Below, in pieces: positions 1 to 7,465 of a stretch of 17,514 bases of DNA. Position 1 is the first letter of the stretch; each line of letters begins with the position of its first letter. The notes beneath the pieces are model-generated. The model saw nothing but the letters and a program-made list of their open reading frames with translations, had not been told where the DNA came from and did not search any database. Origin of the DNA: Desulfobacterales bacterium (GTDB taxonomy: Bacteria; Desulfobacterota; Desulfobacteria; Desulfobacterales; JAFDCJ01); NCBI GenBank assembly GCA_029932495.1, contig JAOZPY010000007.1:1-17514 (forward strand), written 5' to 3'. The position numbers and the translations under genes are program-made.

Positions 1-244
1 GGGCCTGGCGGCCTGCGTGAACATCCTGGACAACATGAATTCCTTTTACCTGTGGCAGGATGAGCTGCAGGATGACACGGAGGTGGTCGTGATCGCCAAA
101 ACCACTGAAGCACAGGTCCCACTGCTGGTGAAAAAAGTCAAATCCCTGCACAGCTATGACTGCCCCTGCATCGTGAGCCTGCCCGTCGCCGGCGGCTACC
201 AGCCGTTTCTGGACTGGATTGTCGGGCAAGTCAAAAGCGCGTAA
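1..244 (+). CDS. cutA: CutA-family divalent-cation tolerance protein, C-terminal part (5' truncated by window edge)
   Basis: Reading frame 2 is open from the window edge to a TAA at 242-244. It gives about 80 residues beginning GLAACVNI and continuing through MNSFYLWQDEL, then SLPVAGGYQPFLDWI near the end. The CVNI, the S-x-Y-x-W-Q-x-x-(L/I) segment and the SLPV....YLxW tail are hallmarks of CutA, a small (about 105 residues) trimeric ferredoxin-like protein linked to copper and divalent-cation tolerance. Its biochemical role is still uncertain. About the first 25 residues lie outside the window. An apparent GTG start at 17 is only the Val of CVNI and not the true start. The gene converges with the downstream lipoprotein gene, and the two 3' ends overlap by 14 bp. 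Confidence 0.87.
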   Translation, partial: GLAACVNILDNMNSFYLWQDELQDDTEVVVIAKTTEAQVPLLVKKVKSLHSYDCPCIVSLPVAGGYQPFLDWIVGQVKSA

Positions 245-1355
245 ACCTCACCCGCAAAAACCGCGGACGGTATAGCTGCGCGTCCGCGGCCATGGTATAA
301 AAATCAGTTGAATTGGCCACGTAAGTGACCACCAGCTCGTCGCGTGCGATAGTGAGATCTGGATGCCCCTTGGCGGCATAGCAGATGATGTCCTTGCCTT
401 GACTGGCCTCCGGGCACTGGTAAAACGTGACCGGATCCCCCCAGGGTCCCCATGGCGCGGGGGCAAACCGTGCGATGATGTTTTTCGAAATGCCGTCCTG
501 GGAATACAATGCAACGTATTTTCCATAATCCGCCAGAAAGGATACCGAGTACTCGTTGGCCATGCCGGCGCACAAATGCATAGCGGCGGTAAAATCCGAT
601 ATCCATTGACCGTCGGCATAAAAACGCCATTGGGTAAAATCCGGCAGGCCTTTTTCAGGCACCCGCGCCAGGACCATGAATTTTTGCAGACGGTCGTAGA
701 TCTTCTCTTCAGCAATGCCGTACACGTAAAAAAAACCATCCCTTTTCAGCACCCAGGAGCCAAAAAAAGTACTTCCGGCGTTAGGAAACCCCGTCCACGG
801 CAGCCGGTACTGAACAATGCGCCATTGTCCGGGTGGATCCCGATAGTTGGACACATGCGCCAGCCAGGCGCCGATGGTTTCAAAGCCAAAAGCCACCTGA
901 TCCGGCGTGCGCTGCATCTGCATGAAAAACAGGTACAAGCCGTCCGGGGCCAGCACCCCGTGGTAAACCCACAACCACCCCCGCCCGTCCAGTGGCCTAA
1001 AAAACGCCCGGGGCATACCGTCCGGGGCGCGGCTGCAATAAAACTTAACCGTCGCGTCAGGGGGAGCAACACCACGCTGGATGGCAATGGAGTTATTGAC
1101 GATGGTGGCATTCTCATGACGCCCGTCGCGGATCTCCCCCCACCAGGTATCACCGAACAGCCACAGGGTTTCAGTATCCGAAAGCCTGACCGTGTATGCC
1201 CCATCGGCGCCGGTCCAGCCCCGTTGGGTTTCAAACAGGGCATCATAGGACGGAAGCGGGTCGACCCGCAGCGCCGGTTGCCCCCCGCAGGCGACCAGCA
1301 GGAGCAAAAACAGCAATAAAAAAGTTTTCTGAACAGAACTTTTTAACCGCAACAT
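231..1355 (-). CDS. Predicted lipoprotein with a beta-propeller, glycosidase-like fold (DUF4185/DUF5005-like)
   Basis: About 374 residues. The N-terminus is a lipoprotein signal: MLRLKSSVQK, a run of Leu/Phe, then the lipobox LVAC followed by GGQ. This predicts export and lipid anchoring. The mature part has motifs recalled from DUF4185/DUF5005-type propeller proteins: GWTGADGAYTVRLSDTETLWLFGDTW near the N-terminus, NEYSVSF in the third quarter, and YRPRFLRVRF at the end. The substrate is unknown; these folds resemble GH43-like glycosidases. I chose the ATG at 1355 because it starts the signal peptide and has AAAGGG five bases upstream. An in-frame ATG at 1388 would add 11 polar residues translated from repeat sequence. 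The gene lies 64 nt downstream of the CoA-transferase on the same strand, so co-transcription is possible. Its stop codon sits inside the convergent cutA end. Lipoprotein status is well supported, the fold assignment less so. Confidence 0.68.
   Translation of the reverse strand: MLRLKSSVQKTFLLLFLLLLVACGGQPALRVDPLPSYDALFETQRGWTGADGAYTVRLSDTETLWLFGDTWWGEIRDGRHENATIVNNSIAIQRGVAPPDATVKFYCSRAPDGMPRAFFRPLDGRGWLWVYHGVLAPDGLYLFFMQMQRTPDQVAFGFETIGAWLAHVSNYRDPPGQWRIVQYRLPWTGFPNAGSTFFGSWVLKRDGFFYVYGIAEEKIYDRLQKFMVLARVPEKGLPDFTQWRFYADGQWISDFTAAMHLCAGMANEYSVSFLADYGKYVALYSQDGISKNIIARFAPAPWGPWGDPVTFYQCPEASQGKDIICYAAKGHPDLTIARDELVVTYVANSTDFYTMAADAQLYRPRFLRVRFTRF
256..289 (-). terminator. Terminator-like hairpin inside the 3' coding end of the lipoprotein gene
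   Basis: Perfect 9-bp arms CCGCGGACG (261-269) and CGTCCGCGG (281-289) enclose an 11-nt loop. Read on the minus strand, the hairpin is followed by TTTTT (256-260), the layout of an intrinsic terminator. It lies 23 bp before the lipoprotein stop codon, so it would cut that mRNA short unless ribosomes mask it. On the plus strand it follows the cutA stop by 16 nt but has no T-run. The pairing is seen directly; its function is uncertain. Confidence 0.35.
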
Positions 1356-1425
1356 TTTTGCCCTTTCACCCTCCGTGCTCTGCCCCATACGCTATGCGGT
1401 CTACCCTTTGCACTTTGCACTATTC
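1356..1425 (-). repeat. Degenerate 7-bp tandem repeat array
   Basis: On the minus strand, from 1425 downward, the sequence falls into ten 7-bp units: GAATAGT, GCAAAGT, GCAAAGG, GTAGACC, GCATAGC, GTATGGG, GCAGAGC, ACGGAGG, GTGAAAG, GGCAAAA. They share a loose G-C-A-A/T-A-G-x pattern. The array begins within the CoA-transferase TAG stop region and ends at the base before the lipoprotein ATG, so it also supplies that gene's Shine-Dalgarno. The first seven units are the more convincing; the last three may be chance phase agreement. Confidence 0.5.
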
Positions 1426-2841
1426 CCCTTCTTCCAGCGTGATACCGCCTGCATACATCTGAACCCCGGGCGGTGTTTTGTCCAGATAAAACCCGATGGC
1501 CTTGGTAAACAGGGAATCTTCGTAAACACTGCGCAAAAAATCATCACGGAATTTCGGATGGGCGATGCTGGCGATGGCCATCGCCTTTTCACCGGAGGTC
1601 AGCTCCCGCAGATCAGCAATGCCGTATTCCGTAACCAGCACAATACCGTCATAAGCGCTGGCCGTCAGGCTGATTCCCGGCGGATGCATTTTGACGATTT
1701 TAGACGCCCCCCTGTCGGTAACACTTTTCATGGCAATGATCGGTGGACCATAAGTGCGATCATTCAGCGCCCGGATAAAATCCGGCTGCCCTCCCACCCC
1801 GCTGTAATACCGCCGGGGATCGATAAAGTCCGCCCAGACATTGCCCAGCAGATCCACCCCGATGGCCGTGTTGACGGAGACAAACGGGCTGTTGCGGCGC
1901 ACGGTTTGCGCAGCGTTGGTATAAGCCGACGGCCGCATCTGGACTCCGGTGCGCATGTGGACGAAATCATACAACTCTTCGGAACCCATGATCAGGCTGG
2001 TGGTACTGTAACCCAGGTTGGCCTTCTTTTTACGGTTGGTCACGATACCTTCTTTTTCCAGCAGCATCAACCCGTCGCCGTAAAGCTCGGTCTGCACTCC
2101 GAGGTCCCGGTAGCCGGCATCCCGGATGGTTCCAACCACCGCATCCGGAATCTTGCCGATTCCCACCTGCAGCGTGATGCCGTCGGCAATAAAACGGGCG
2201 GCAATCAGCTCTCCGATCCGCTTTTCTGCCGCTGACAGGTTGTCAAAGTCCGGAGCGGCAAACTGGTAGACCGGCTTGACGCCGTCTTCGATCATGTAAT
2301 CAATGGACTGGGCGTCCACCACGCTTTGCCCCTGGGTAAAGGGCATGCTGGCGTCCAGCTCTGCGACCACAACCTCGGCATAGTCGATGGCGGTATGCAG
2401 GGCCTCCACTGAAAGTCCCAGGCTGTATTCGCCGGTGTGTTCGTTTTGGCGCACCTTCAAGAAAACGACATTCGGTTCGTACTTGCGGCCCTTGCCGATC
2501 AAGCTGGCCAGGTTGGCCAGGGTGCAGGGCAAGTAATAGGCACGGCCTTCATTGGCCGCCCGGCGCACATCACCGGCTGAAAAAATCGAATAGGTCATCA
2601 CCCGGTCCTGCAGCCCCTCTTCAACGTATGGCACCGGTCCCTGCAACAGCAGATGAACCATCTTAACAAACGGCAGCTGCGGACGGCGGACCTTGATGGC
2701 AGCTGTCAACGCCTCGAGGGAGGCCGTCGGGGTGGCGGCGTTGGAGCCCACGTAACAGGTAATCTCCTGCCGGCCCTTGAATTTTTCAGCAATCACGCCG
2801 GCAATCTGATCCGCGGTGATTTTTTTCGGAGCAACCGTCAT
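1420..2841 (-). CDS. Acetyl-CoA hydrolase/transferase family protein (family I CoA-transferase, Cat1/4-hydroxybutyrate CoA-transferase-like)
   Basis: 473 residues. It is expected to move CoA between acyl-CoA and a carboxylate such as acetate, through a glutamyl-CoA thioester in the cytosol. Visible signatures are a GIGKIP loop at about 227-232, then TELYGDG with the expected catalytic Glu at about 252, GVGGQPDF at about 348-355 and VTEYGIADLR at about 403-412. All are typical of the acetyl-CoA hydrolase/4-hydroxybutyrate CoA-transferase group, and the length fits. The start is the ATG at 2841, because AAGGAGG lies six bases upstream. A GTG one codon earlier is too close to that site. The ATG overlaps the TGA of the preceding hydrolase gene (TGATG), so translation is probably coupled. 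The acyl substrate cannot be read from sequence; butyryl-, propionyl- or 4-hydroxybutyryl-CoA with acetate are options. Confidence 0.87.
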   Translation of the reverse strand: MTVAPKKITADQIAGVIAEKFKGRQEITCYVGSNAATPTASLEALTAAIKVRRPQLPFVKMVHLLLQGPVPYVEEGLQDRVMTYSIFSAGDVRRAANEGRAYYLPCTLANLASLIGKGRKYEPNVVFLKVRQNEHTGEYSLGLSVEALHTAIDYAEVVVAELDASMPFTQGQSVVDAQSIDYMIEDGVKPVYQFAAPDFDNLSAAEKRIGELIAARFIADGITLQVGIGKIPDAVVGTIRDAGYRDLGVQTELYGDGLMLLEKEGIVTNRKKKANLGYSTTSLIMGSEELYDFVHMRTGVQMRPSAYTNAAQTVRRNSPFVSVNTAIGVDLLGNVWADFIDPRRYYSGVGGQPDFIRALNDRTYGPPIIAMKSVTDRGASKIVKMHPPGISLTASAYDGIVLVTEYGIADLRELTSGEKAMAIASIAHPKFRDDFLRSVYEDSLFTKAIGFYLDKTPPGVQMYAGGITLEEGE

Positions 2842-3704
2842 CACTGACCTCCTTGACCGATGTGAGCCTCCAGCCAGGTGGACAGATCCTTCAGCACCCG
2901 CCGGCGCTCGGCTTCGGTTTCGTTGTAAATCTCGTGATACAGTCCATCGTAAACATGCAGGGTCTTGTCTTTAAGCTGCAGGTTTTCGAAAAAGCGCCGC
3001 GACGCCTGAGCATTGACCAGATGGTCATCTCCTGCCAGTTGGAGCAACAGCGGTGCCTTGATGGCTGCTGCGTTCTGATTTACAGTTTGCATGGCCGCCA
3101 TGAACTCGGTGAAAAACCGCGCGCTGACCCGGTCGTGCACCAGAGGATCGTTTTCGTAAGCCCGGACGACCTCCGGATCATGACTGATTTTGGCGGCATC
3201 CAGTTCATTGCCCATGCTCAGGCCGGGGTAAACAGAAGACATGACGCGGCCGGCAATCTTTTTAACCGCCGGCACCTCGATCACCATTCCCAGGGCCGGT
3301 GAAGAAATGACAAGCCCGTCAACCCGGTCGGAAAACTGCTGGGCGCAGTAAAGAGCGATCAGCCCGCCCAGGCTGTGCCCGAAAAGAAAACACGGCATGC
3401 CCGTCGGCATATCCTGGCGGGCGCGATCAATCATCATCCGCAGATCCGTTACATACTGCATAAAATGGAGCACATGCCCGCGTTTGCCACCACTGCGGCC
3501 GTGTCCCCGATGATCCGGCACCCAGGCACTGACACCGGCCCCTATCAGGAGACTTACGAGGTTGCCGTAACGGCCGGAATGCTCTCCCAGGCCATGAGCG
3601 ATCACCATGCGGGCTCTTTCAGGCTGTGCTGCGCAGTAGCGGTAAAAAATTTGCACATTGTCTGATCCCGTAAATGTTCCGCTTTTCTCCTTATCAGTAT
3701 TCAT
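2841..3704 (-). CDS. Alpha/beta hydrolase, monoacylglycerol-lipase-like (serine aminopeptidase S33 / Hydrolase_4 type)
   Basis: 287 residues with no signal peptide. The oxyanion region is AHGLGEHSGRY (about 36-46), followed by VPDHRGHGRSGG, which is strongly characteristic of monoacylglycerol lipases and lysophospholipases. The nucleophile elbow is GHSLGG with Ser111. The acid is probably Asp227 in LAGDDHLV, and the base His257 in YDGLYHEIYNE. It likely hydrolyses an acyl ester, possibly a monoglyceride. The ATG at 3704 is preceded by AGGAGG at five-base spacing. It is the first gene of a minus-strand unit, coupled by TGATG to the CoA-transferase. This suggests the released fatty acid or a related acyl group is handled by that enzyme, which is an inference. 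Confidence 0.85.
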   Translation of the reverse strand: MNTDKEKSGTFTGSDNVQIFYRYCAAQPERARMVIAHGLGEHSGRYGNLVSLLIGAGVSAWVPDHRGHGRSGGKRGHVLHFMQYVTDLRMMIDRARQDMPTGMPCFLFGHSLGGLIALYCAQQFSDRVDGLVISSPALGMVIEVPAVKKIAGRVMSSVYPGLSMGNELDAAKISHDPEVVRAYENDPLVHDRVSARFFTEFMAAMQTVNQNAAAIKAPLLLQLAGDDHLVNAQASRRFFENLQLKDKTLHVYDGLYHEIYNETEAERRRVLKDLSTWLEAHIGQGGQ

Positions 3705-3743
3705 GTACGCCTCCTGATGGTGTTAAAATAATAAATATATTAC

Positions 3744-3764
3744 CTCAATTGAGCGAAACTCAAT
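3744..3764. promoter_or_regulatory. Palindrome upstream of the hydrolase operon, candidate operator
   Basis: CTCAATTGAG (3744-3753) is a perfect 10-bp palindrome. Its right half ATTGAG is matched again by CTCAAT at 3759-3764, leaving a CGAAA spacer. It lies 40-60 bp upstream of the hydrolase ATG in an AT-rich stretch, where a promoter for the minus-strand operon is expected. TTGAGT (3763-3758) could serve as a -35 box, but no convincing -10 sits at standard spacing. The symmetry is seen directly; an operator role is inferred. Confidence 0.3.
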
Positions 3765-3890
3765 GGGTCAGTTGTCTGTAGTCTATTGTTTTGGAATGAC
3801 GCCTGATTCTTATTATTCGGTGCACCTGCTGATATAAATTCGGTTGCCCTCGCCCGTTTGAGCACGACCCGCAAACAACGCACCACGGGC

Positions 3891-3913
3891 AATTGTGCGG
3901 TTATCGCACAATT
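3891..3913 (-). terminator. Strong hairpin just after the radical SAM stop codon
   Basis: The arms AATTGTGCG (3891-3899) and CGCACAATT (3905-3913) pair perfectly around a 5-nt loop, beginning seven bases after the radical SAM stop on the minus strand. There is no T-run after the stem, so it is not a canonical intrinsic terminator. It may stabilise the 3' end or bind a protein. The rest of 3705-3919 shows no gene I can support. Confidence 0.4.
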
Positions 3914-3919
3914 AAGGTA

Positions 3920-5650
3920 TTACAGTGCCTTGAGTTTTGCAACGAAAACGTTCGCCCGTTTTTCATCTCCCAGGGCGCTGCAGCAACGGGCCGCAAAGTG
4001 CAGCGCATCTTTGACCTGGGGGTATTTTTCAAAACAGGCCAGGGCCCGCTCAAAGCGCTGCAGGTTCATCAGGCTGACCCCCAGGCAGATGTTCAGCTGG
4101 ACATCGCCTGGAAAATGGACAAGCCCTCCGGAAAGAATATCCACTGCCTGCCGGTGCTCACCCCTTTTCTGGCTCAAAATACCCAGCCCCAGATAAGCCC
4201 TGGCATTGGGGTGATAGCCCAGGGCCCGGTGGTATAACTTTTCAGCCAGCTGCTGCTTGCCCTCGATGGCGTCAATCCGGCTGTAATCCCCGTGGTCAAA
4301 CGTCATGGCCAGGCGCGAATAAAAATCTGAGTGCTGCCGGTACAATGATGGGTCATCGACCAGTTGCAGGGAATCAACGAATTGCGGCAAGTCACGATAA
4401 AAACCCGCCCGCAAGGTCTGTCCGAATTCCAATATCATCTCCCGGGTTAAATTCGGATCACTTTCAAAATACATGATGTCTTCCATCCGGTTGAGCCAGA
4501 TATCATCGTTCAGCTGCATTGCGCGTTTGAACTCGCTATAAAGCGCGGTGCCCGGGAAAATGTCCAGAATGTAGAAAATGACACTTAAAGGCTTGATGCG
4601 CCGGATCAGTTCAAGGCTTGCGGCAATGGTTTTGCGACTTTCCCCGGGACAGCCATAGATAAAGTATGCACGGGCCAGAATGCCGTATTTGCGGGTTTTC
4701 TCAAAAGCCGTTTCGATCTGGCGGGTGCTGATTTTCTTGTTCAAAAAACGGCGGATTTTTTCAGAGCCGCTTTCCACCCCATAGCTGATCTGAATGCATC
4801 CGGCTTTTCGCATCCAGTAAAGCAGCTCGTCGTCAATGCTGTCCACCCTTGAAATCGCCGTCCAGCTGATGTCCATTTGCCGCTGGACAATTTTACGGCA
4901 AATGTCGACCACCCGTTTACGGTTCAATGTAAAAGTGTCATCGCAAACATAAAAGGAATGGATGCCCCGGCCAGCCAGAAGCTCGAGCTGGTCGATGAAA
5001 TAACCCGCAGAGTGGGAACGGACCCGCCGGCCCCAAAAACGCGGCGAGCCGCAGAAACTGCAGTTGGCAGCACAACCCCGGGTCAGGGCAATGTGCTGGT
5101 AGTCAAAGTAGGTCGCCGGATTGGCCAGCTCGTCAAGATCGGCAAGCATCGCGGGCTCCTGGGTCTTGAACGGTTGGCCGTTTTTGCGAAAGGCGATGCC
5201 GGGAAGTGTTTCCAGCTCTGCAGGCGGACTGCCGGCTTCAAGGTGGCGGAGCAGATTTAAAAACGGGTATTCACCTTCGCCGAGCACGATGAAGTCAACA
5301 TCGGCAAAATGCGTTAACAAATGTTCCCACAGAAATGTGGCCCCGATTCCGCCCAGCACGATGTGGACCCGGGGGTCCAGCTGCCTGGCAATCCGGGCGA
5401 TTTCGACGGCCCCCCAGCGGTTGGCGTGCACAATGGAAAACCCGATCACATCCGGTTTTTTTGCGCGCAGCAGCTCTCCGATTTGTGCGGGGCTTTCATT
5501 GATGCGGTGCCAGTTTAAAATTTCCACATCATAGTTATGCCGCTTTAACACCGCTGCCACGTAATACAGCCCCAGCGGCACGACGCGCACATCTTCGACG
5601 GTCTGCACCCGGCTTTCCAGAAAATAAGGATAGATCAACAGTATTTTCAT
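3920..5650 (-). CDS. Cobalamin-binding-domain radical SAM protein with a C-terminal TPR-like region
   Basis: 576 residues. Residues 1-130 resemble a B12-binding Rossmann domain (MKILLIYPYF, PLGLYYVAAVL, PDVIGFS, VLGGIGATF, FIVLGEGEYPF). It lacks the DxHxxG motif, as is usual in this radical SAM group. The radical SAM core follows, with CxxxCxxC at Cys193, Cys197 and Cys200 in TRGCAANCSFCG to hold the 4Fe-4S cluster, and YGVESGSEKIRRFLNK further on. From about 435 to the end come amphipathic pairs such as AEKLYHRALGYHPNARAYL that look like TPRs and may bind a partner. The substrate is unknown; relatives act as methyltransferases or in ring and thioether chemistry. The ATG at 5650 has only a weak GGTAAC upstream, but the conserved N-terminus fixes it. 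A second member of the family starts at 17284. It is divergent from the HAD/AIRS fusion gene. Confidence 0.88.
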   Translation of the reverse strand: MKILLIYPYFLESRVQTVEDVRVVPLGLYYVAAVLKRHNYDVEILNWHRINESPAQIGELLRAKKPDVIGFSIVHANRWGAVEIARIARQLDPRVHIVLGGIGATFLWEHLLTHFADVDFIVLGEGEYPFLNLLRHLEAGSPPAELETLPGIAFRKNGQPFKTQEPAMLADLDELANPATYFDYQHIALTRGCAANCSFCGSPRFWGRRVRSHSAGYFIDQLELLAGRGIHSFYVCDDTFTLNRKRVVDICRKIVQRQMDISWTAISRVDSIDDELLYWMRKAGCIQISYGVESGSEKIRRFLNKKISTRQIETAFEKTRKYGILARAYFIYGCPGESRKTIAASLELIRRIKPLSVIFYILDIFPGTALYSEFKRAMQLNDDIWLNRMEDIMYFESDPNLTREMILEFGQTLRAGFYRDLPQFVDSLQLVDDPSLYRQHSDFYSRLAMTFDHGDYSRIDAIEGKQQLAEKLYHRALGYHPNARAYLGLGILSQKRGEHRQAVDILSGGLVHFPGDVQLNICLGVSLMNLQRFERALACFEKYPQVKDALHFAARCCSALGDEKRANVFVAKLKAL

Positions 5651-5722
5651 AACATTGTTACCGGGGCGCTAACAACCGCTTAGACATAATTAGGGACAAT
5701 TCAGAACGGAGCCAGGTAAAAT

Positions 5723-5748
5723 TTGACATTTGAGCCACTTTCTGTCAA
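5723..5748. promoter_or_regulatory. Inverted repeat TTGACA...TGTCAA between divergent genes
   Basis: TTGACA (5723-5728) and TGTCAA (5743-5748) are mirror arms 14 bp apart in the 144-bp gap between the radical SAM gene and the HAD/AIRS gene. Each arm is a perfect -35 hexamer for one direction. I found no good -10 box at 16-18 bp from either, so this could be an operator or chance. Confidence 0.22.
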
Positions 5749-5794
5749 GGATTCTGGATCTTAAGAATTCGAAAGGACCCACGGACCAACCTGT

Positions 5795-7465
5795 ATGCAA
5801 CACAACCCACTGATCATCAAGGCCGTTCTTTTTCACCTGGAAGGAGCGCTGTGCACAGTATGCCCACCGGATGAAAATGCACGCAAGGCATCGATTGGAT
5901 GCCCGTCACAGACACCGCTGGCGGAGTTTATCCGCTCTGTTGCGGATGCCGAACGTCAGCATCAGATGCTGTCCACCCTGGAACAACTCGAGCTGACCGC
6001 TGCAGACAGCACCGGCGTTTCACCTGATGCCGGCGCTCTGATGCAATACCTGGCGGATAACAACCTTCAGATCGCAGTGTTCAGCCACAACGGCCCGGCC
6101 GCCACCGAAAAAATCCTGTATGCGCTCTCACCGGTCGCCGCCTCGGCTTTCACCAGCGTCCTGTGCCGCCAGGACTTGCTGCAAAGCCCCCCCGGCGTCA
6201 ACCCGGTGCGTCTGGCCGCTGAAAAAATGCATGTAACCATAGACGGGCTGGCAGTGGTAACGGCCGATGCGAACTTCTTCGAGCAGGCCCGACAGGCCGG
6301 CGCCATCGCCGTTCGCATTGACGCGTCCGTCCCGGAGGGGCCGGGCGACACGCAAAATTCATTTCACATTCATCGGCTGTCCCGGTTTAAAAATATCGTC
6401 CGGCGGCTATTGCCGCTGCCGGCCGGCAAATTGCCCAATGATCTTTTACGCGAATTTCTGGACCAGTTTGTTTTCGATGACTCGTCAATCATCATCAACC
6501 CGGGGGTGGGGGAAGACACCGCCGCGGTGGACGTCACACCCGAGCAGGTACTGGTGCTCAAGTCAGATCCCATCACCTTCGCAACGGACGCCATCGGCCA
6601 GTATGCCGTTCTGGTCAACGCCAATGACATTGCCACCTCCGGAGCCAGACCGCGCTGGCTGCTAACCACCCTGCTGTTTCCCCCCGGCATCACCGCACTT
6701 GAAATCCGCCGGGTGATCGACGAACTGAAGCAATTTTGCCGGCGCTGGCACATCACCCTGTGCGGCGGACATACCGAAATTACCGATGCGGTCACCCGTC
6801 CGGTGGTAACCGGGATGATGGCAGGCACCGTAACCCGACACCGGCTGGTGGACAAACGCAACATACAACCCGGCGACCGGGTTTTGCTGACCAAGGCCGT
6901 CGCGGTGGAAGGAACGGCAATTATCGCCAGGGAGTTCGGTGACCGATTGAAAAAAGCCGGGATGGCCGCTACGGAAATTGAAACCTGCCGCGAATTTCTG
7001 TCTCGCATCAGTATCCTTCCGGAAGCTCAAATTGCCGCGGCCAGTGAGGCGACCAGTGCCATGCACGATGTCACCGAGGGGGGCCTGGCCACGGCCATCG
7101 AGGAACTGGGCATCGCCGGAGGGCACAGGATTGAAATCGACCTGGATGCCATTCCGGTTTTTGAGCAAACCAGCCGGATCTGCCGTCTGCTGCAAATCAA
7201 TCCCCTGGGACTGATTGGTTCCGGCTCGTTGTTGATCTGCTGTCGGCAAGCCGGCTGTGAACCGCTAATGGAGGCAATTTGTGCCGCCGGCATTCAGATT
7301 ACCCGTATCGGAAAAGTGGTGGGCAAAGGCCACGGAATCACCGCTACCCGGGCGGGACGGACGGATTCCTGGCCACATTTTGACGTTGATGAGATTGCCC
7401 GGCTTTTCAGCTCTTCTTTACACCGCGGCCGAAAATCTCAAAAGCAATTTCAAGGGTCTGCTTGA
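5795..7465 (+). CDS. Fusion of a degenerate HAD-like domain with an AIR-synthase/HypE-like domain
   Basis: 556 residues in two parts. Residues 8-200 follow the HAD layout (IKAVLFHLEGAL, IAVFSHNG, PPGVNPVRLAAEKM, VVTADANFFEQARQAGA). The nucleophile and acid Asp of the usual DxDGT are His14 and Glu16, and the motif III Lys is not evident, so phosphatase activity is unlikely. Residues 210-540 carry AIR synthase/HypE/ThiL-family motifs: PGVGEDTAAVDV (236-247), TDAIGQYAVLVNANDIATSGA (264-284), GGHTEITD, PGDRVLLTKAVAVEGTA (359-375) and HDVTEGG (424-430). They predict an ATP-dependent synthase fold. The C-terminus RGRKSQKQFQGSA lacks the PRIC cysteine tail of true HypE. ATG 5795 is the first ATG after an in-frame TAA near 5760 and has only a distant GAAAGGA. 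The last 59 bp overlap the convergent TetR gene. Confidence 0.8.
   Translation: MQHNPLIIKAVLFHLEGALCTVCPPDENARKASIGCPSQTPLAEFIRSVADAERQHQMLSTLEQLELTAADSTGVSPDAGALMQYLADNNLQIAVFSHNGPAATEKILYALSPVAASAFTSVLCRQDLLQSPPGVNPVRLAAEKMHVTIDGLAVVTADANFFEQARQAGAIAVRIDASVPEGPGDTQNSFHIHRLSRFKNIVRRLLPLPAGKLPNDLLREFLDQFVFDDSSIIINPGVGEDTAAVDVTPEQVLVLKSDPITFATDAIGQYAVLVNANDIATSGARPRWLLTTLLFPPGITALEIRRVIDELKQFCRRWHITLCGGHTEITDAVTRPVVTGMMAGTVTRHRLVDKRNIQPGDRVLLTKAVAVEGTAIIAREFGDRLKKAGMAATEIETCREFLSRISILPEAQIAAASEATSAMHDVTEGGLATAIEELGIAGGHRIEIDLDAIPVFEQTSRICRLLQINPLGLIGSGSLLICCRQAGCEPLMEAICAAGIQITRIGKVVGKGHGITATRAGRTDSWPHFDVDEIARLFSSSLHRGRKSQKQFQGSA

Noticed and set aside
363..1319. Plus-strand open frame of 318 codons opposite the lipoprotein gene
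   Set aside because: No motifs and a Pro/Arg/Gln-rich shadow composition; the minus strand has a clear signal peptide, lipobox and family motifs.
1375..2235. Plus-strand open frame of 286 codons opposite the CoA-transferase gene
   Set aside because: No recognisable motifs; the opposite strand encodes a full-length CoA-transferase.
5795..7465. Calling the HAD/AIRS fusion HypE (hydrogenase maturation)
   Set aside because: It lacks the C-terminal PRIC cysteine that HypE uses, it carries an extra N-terminal domain, and no hydrogenase or other hyp gene is in the window.
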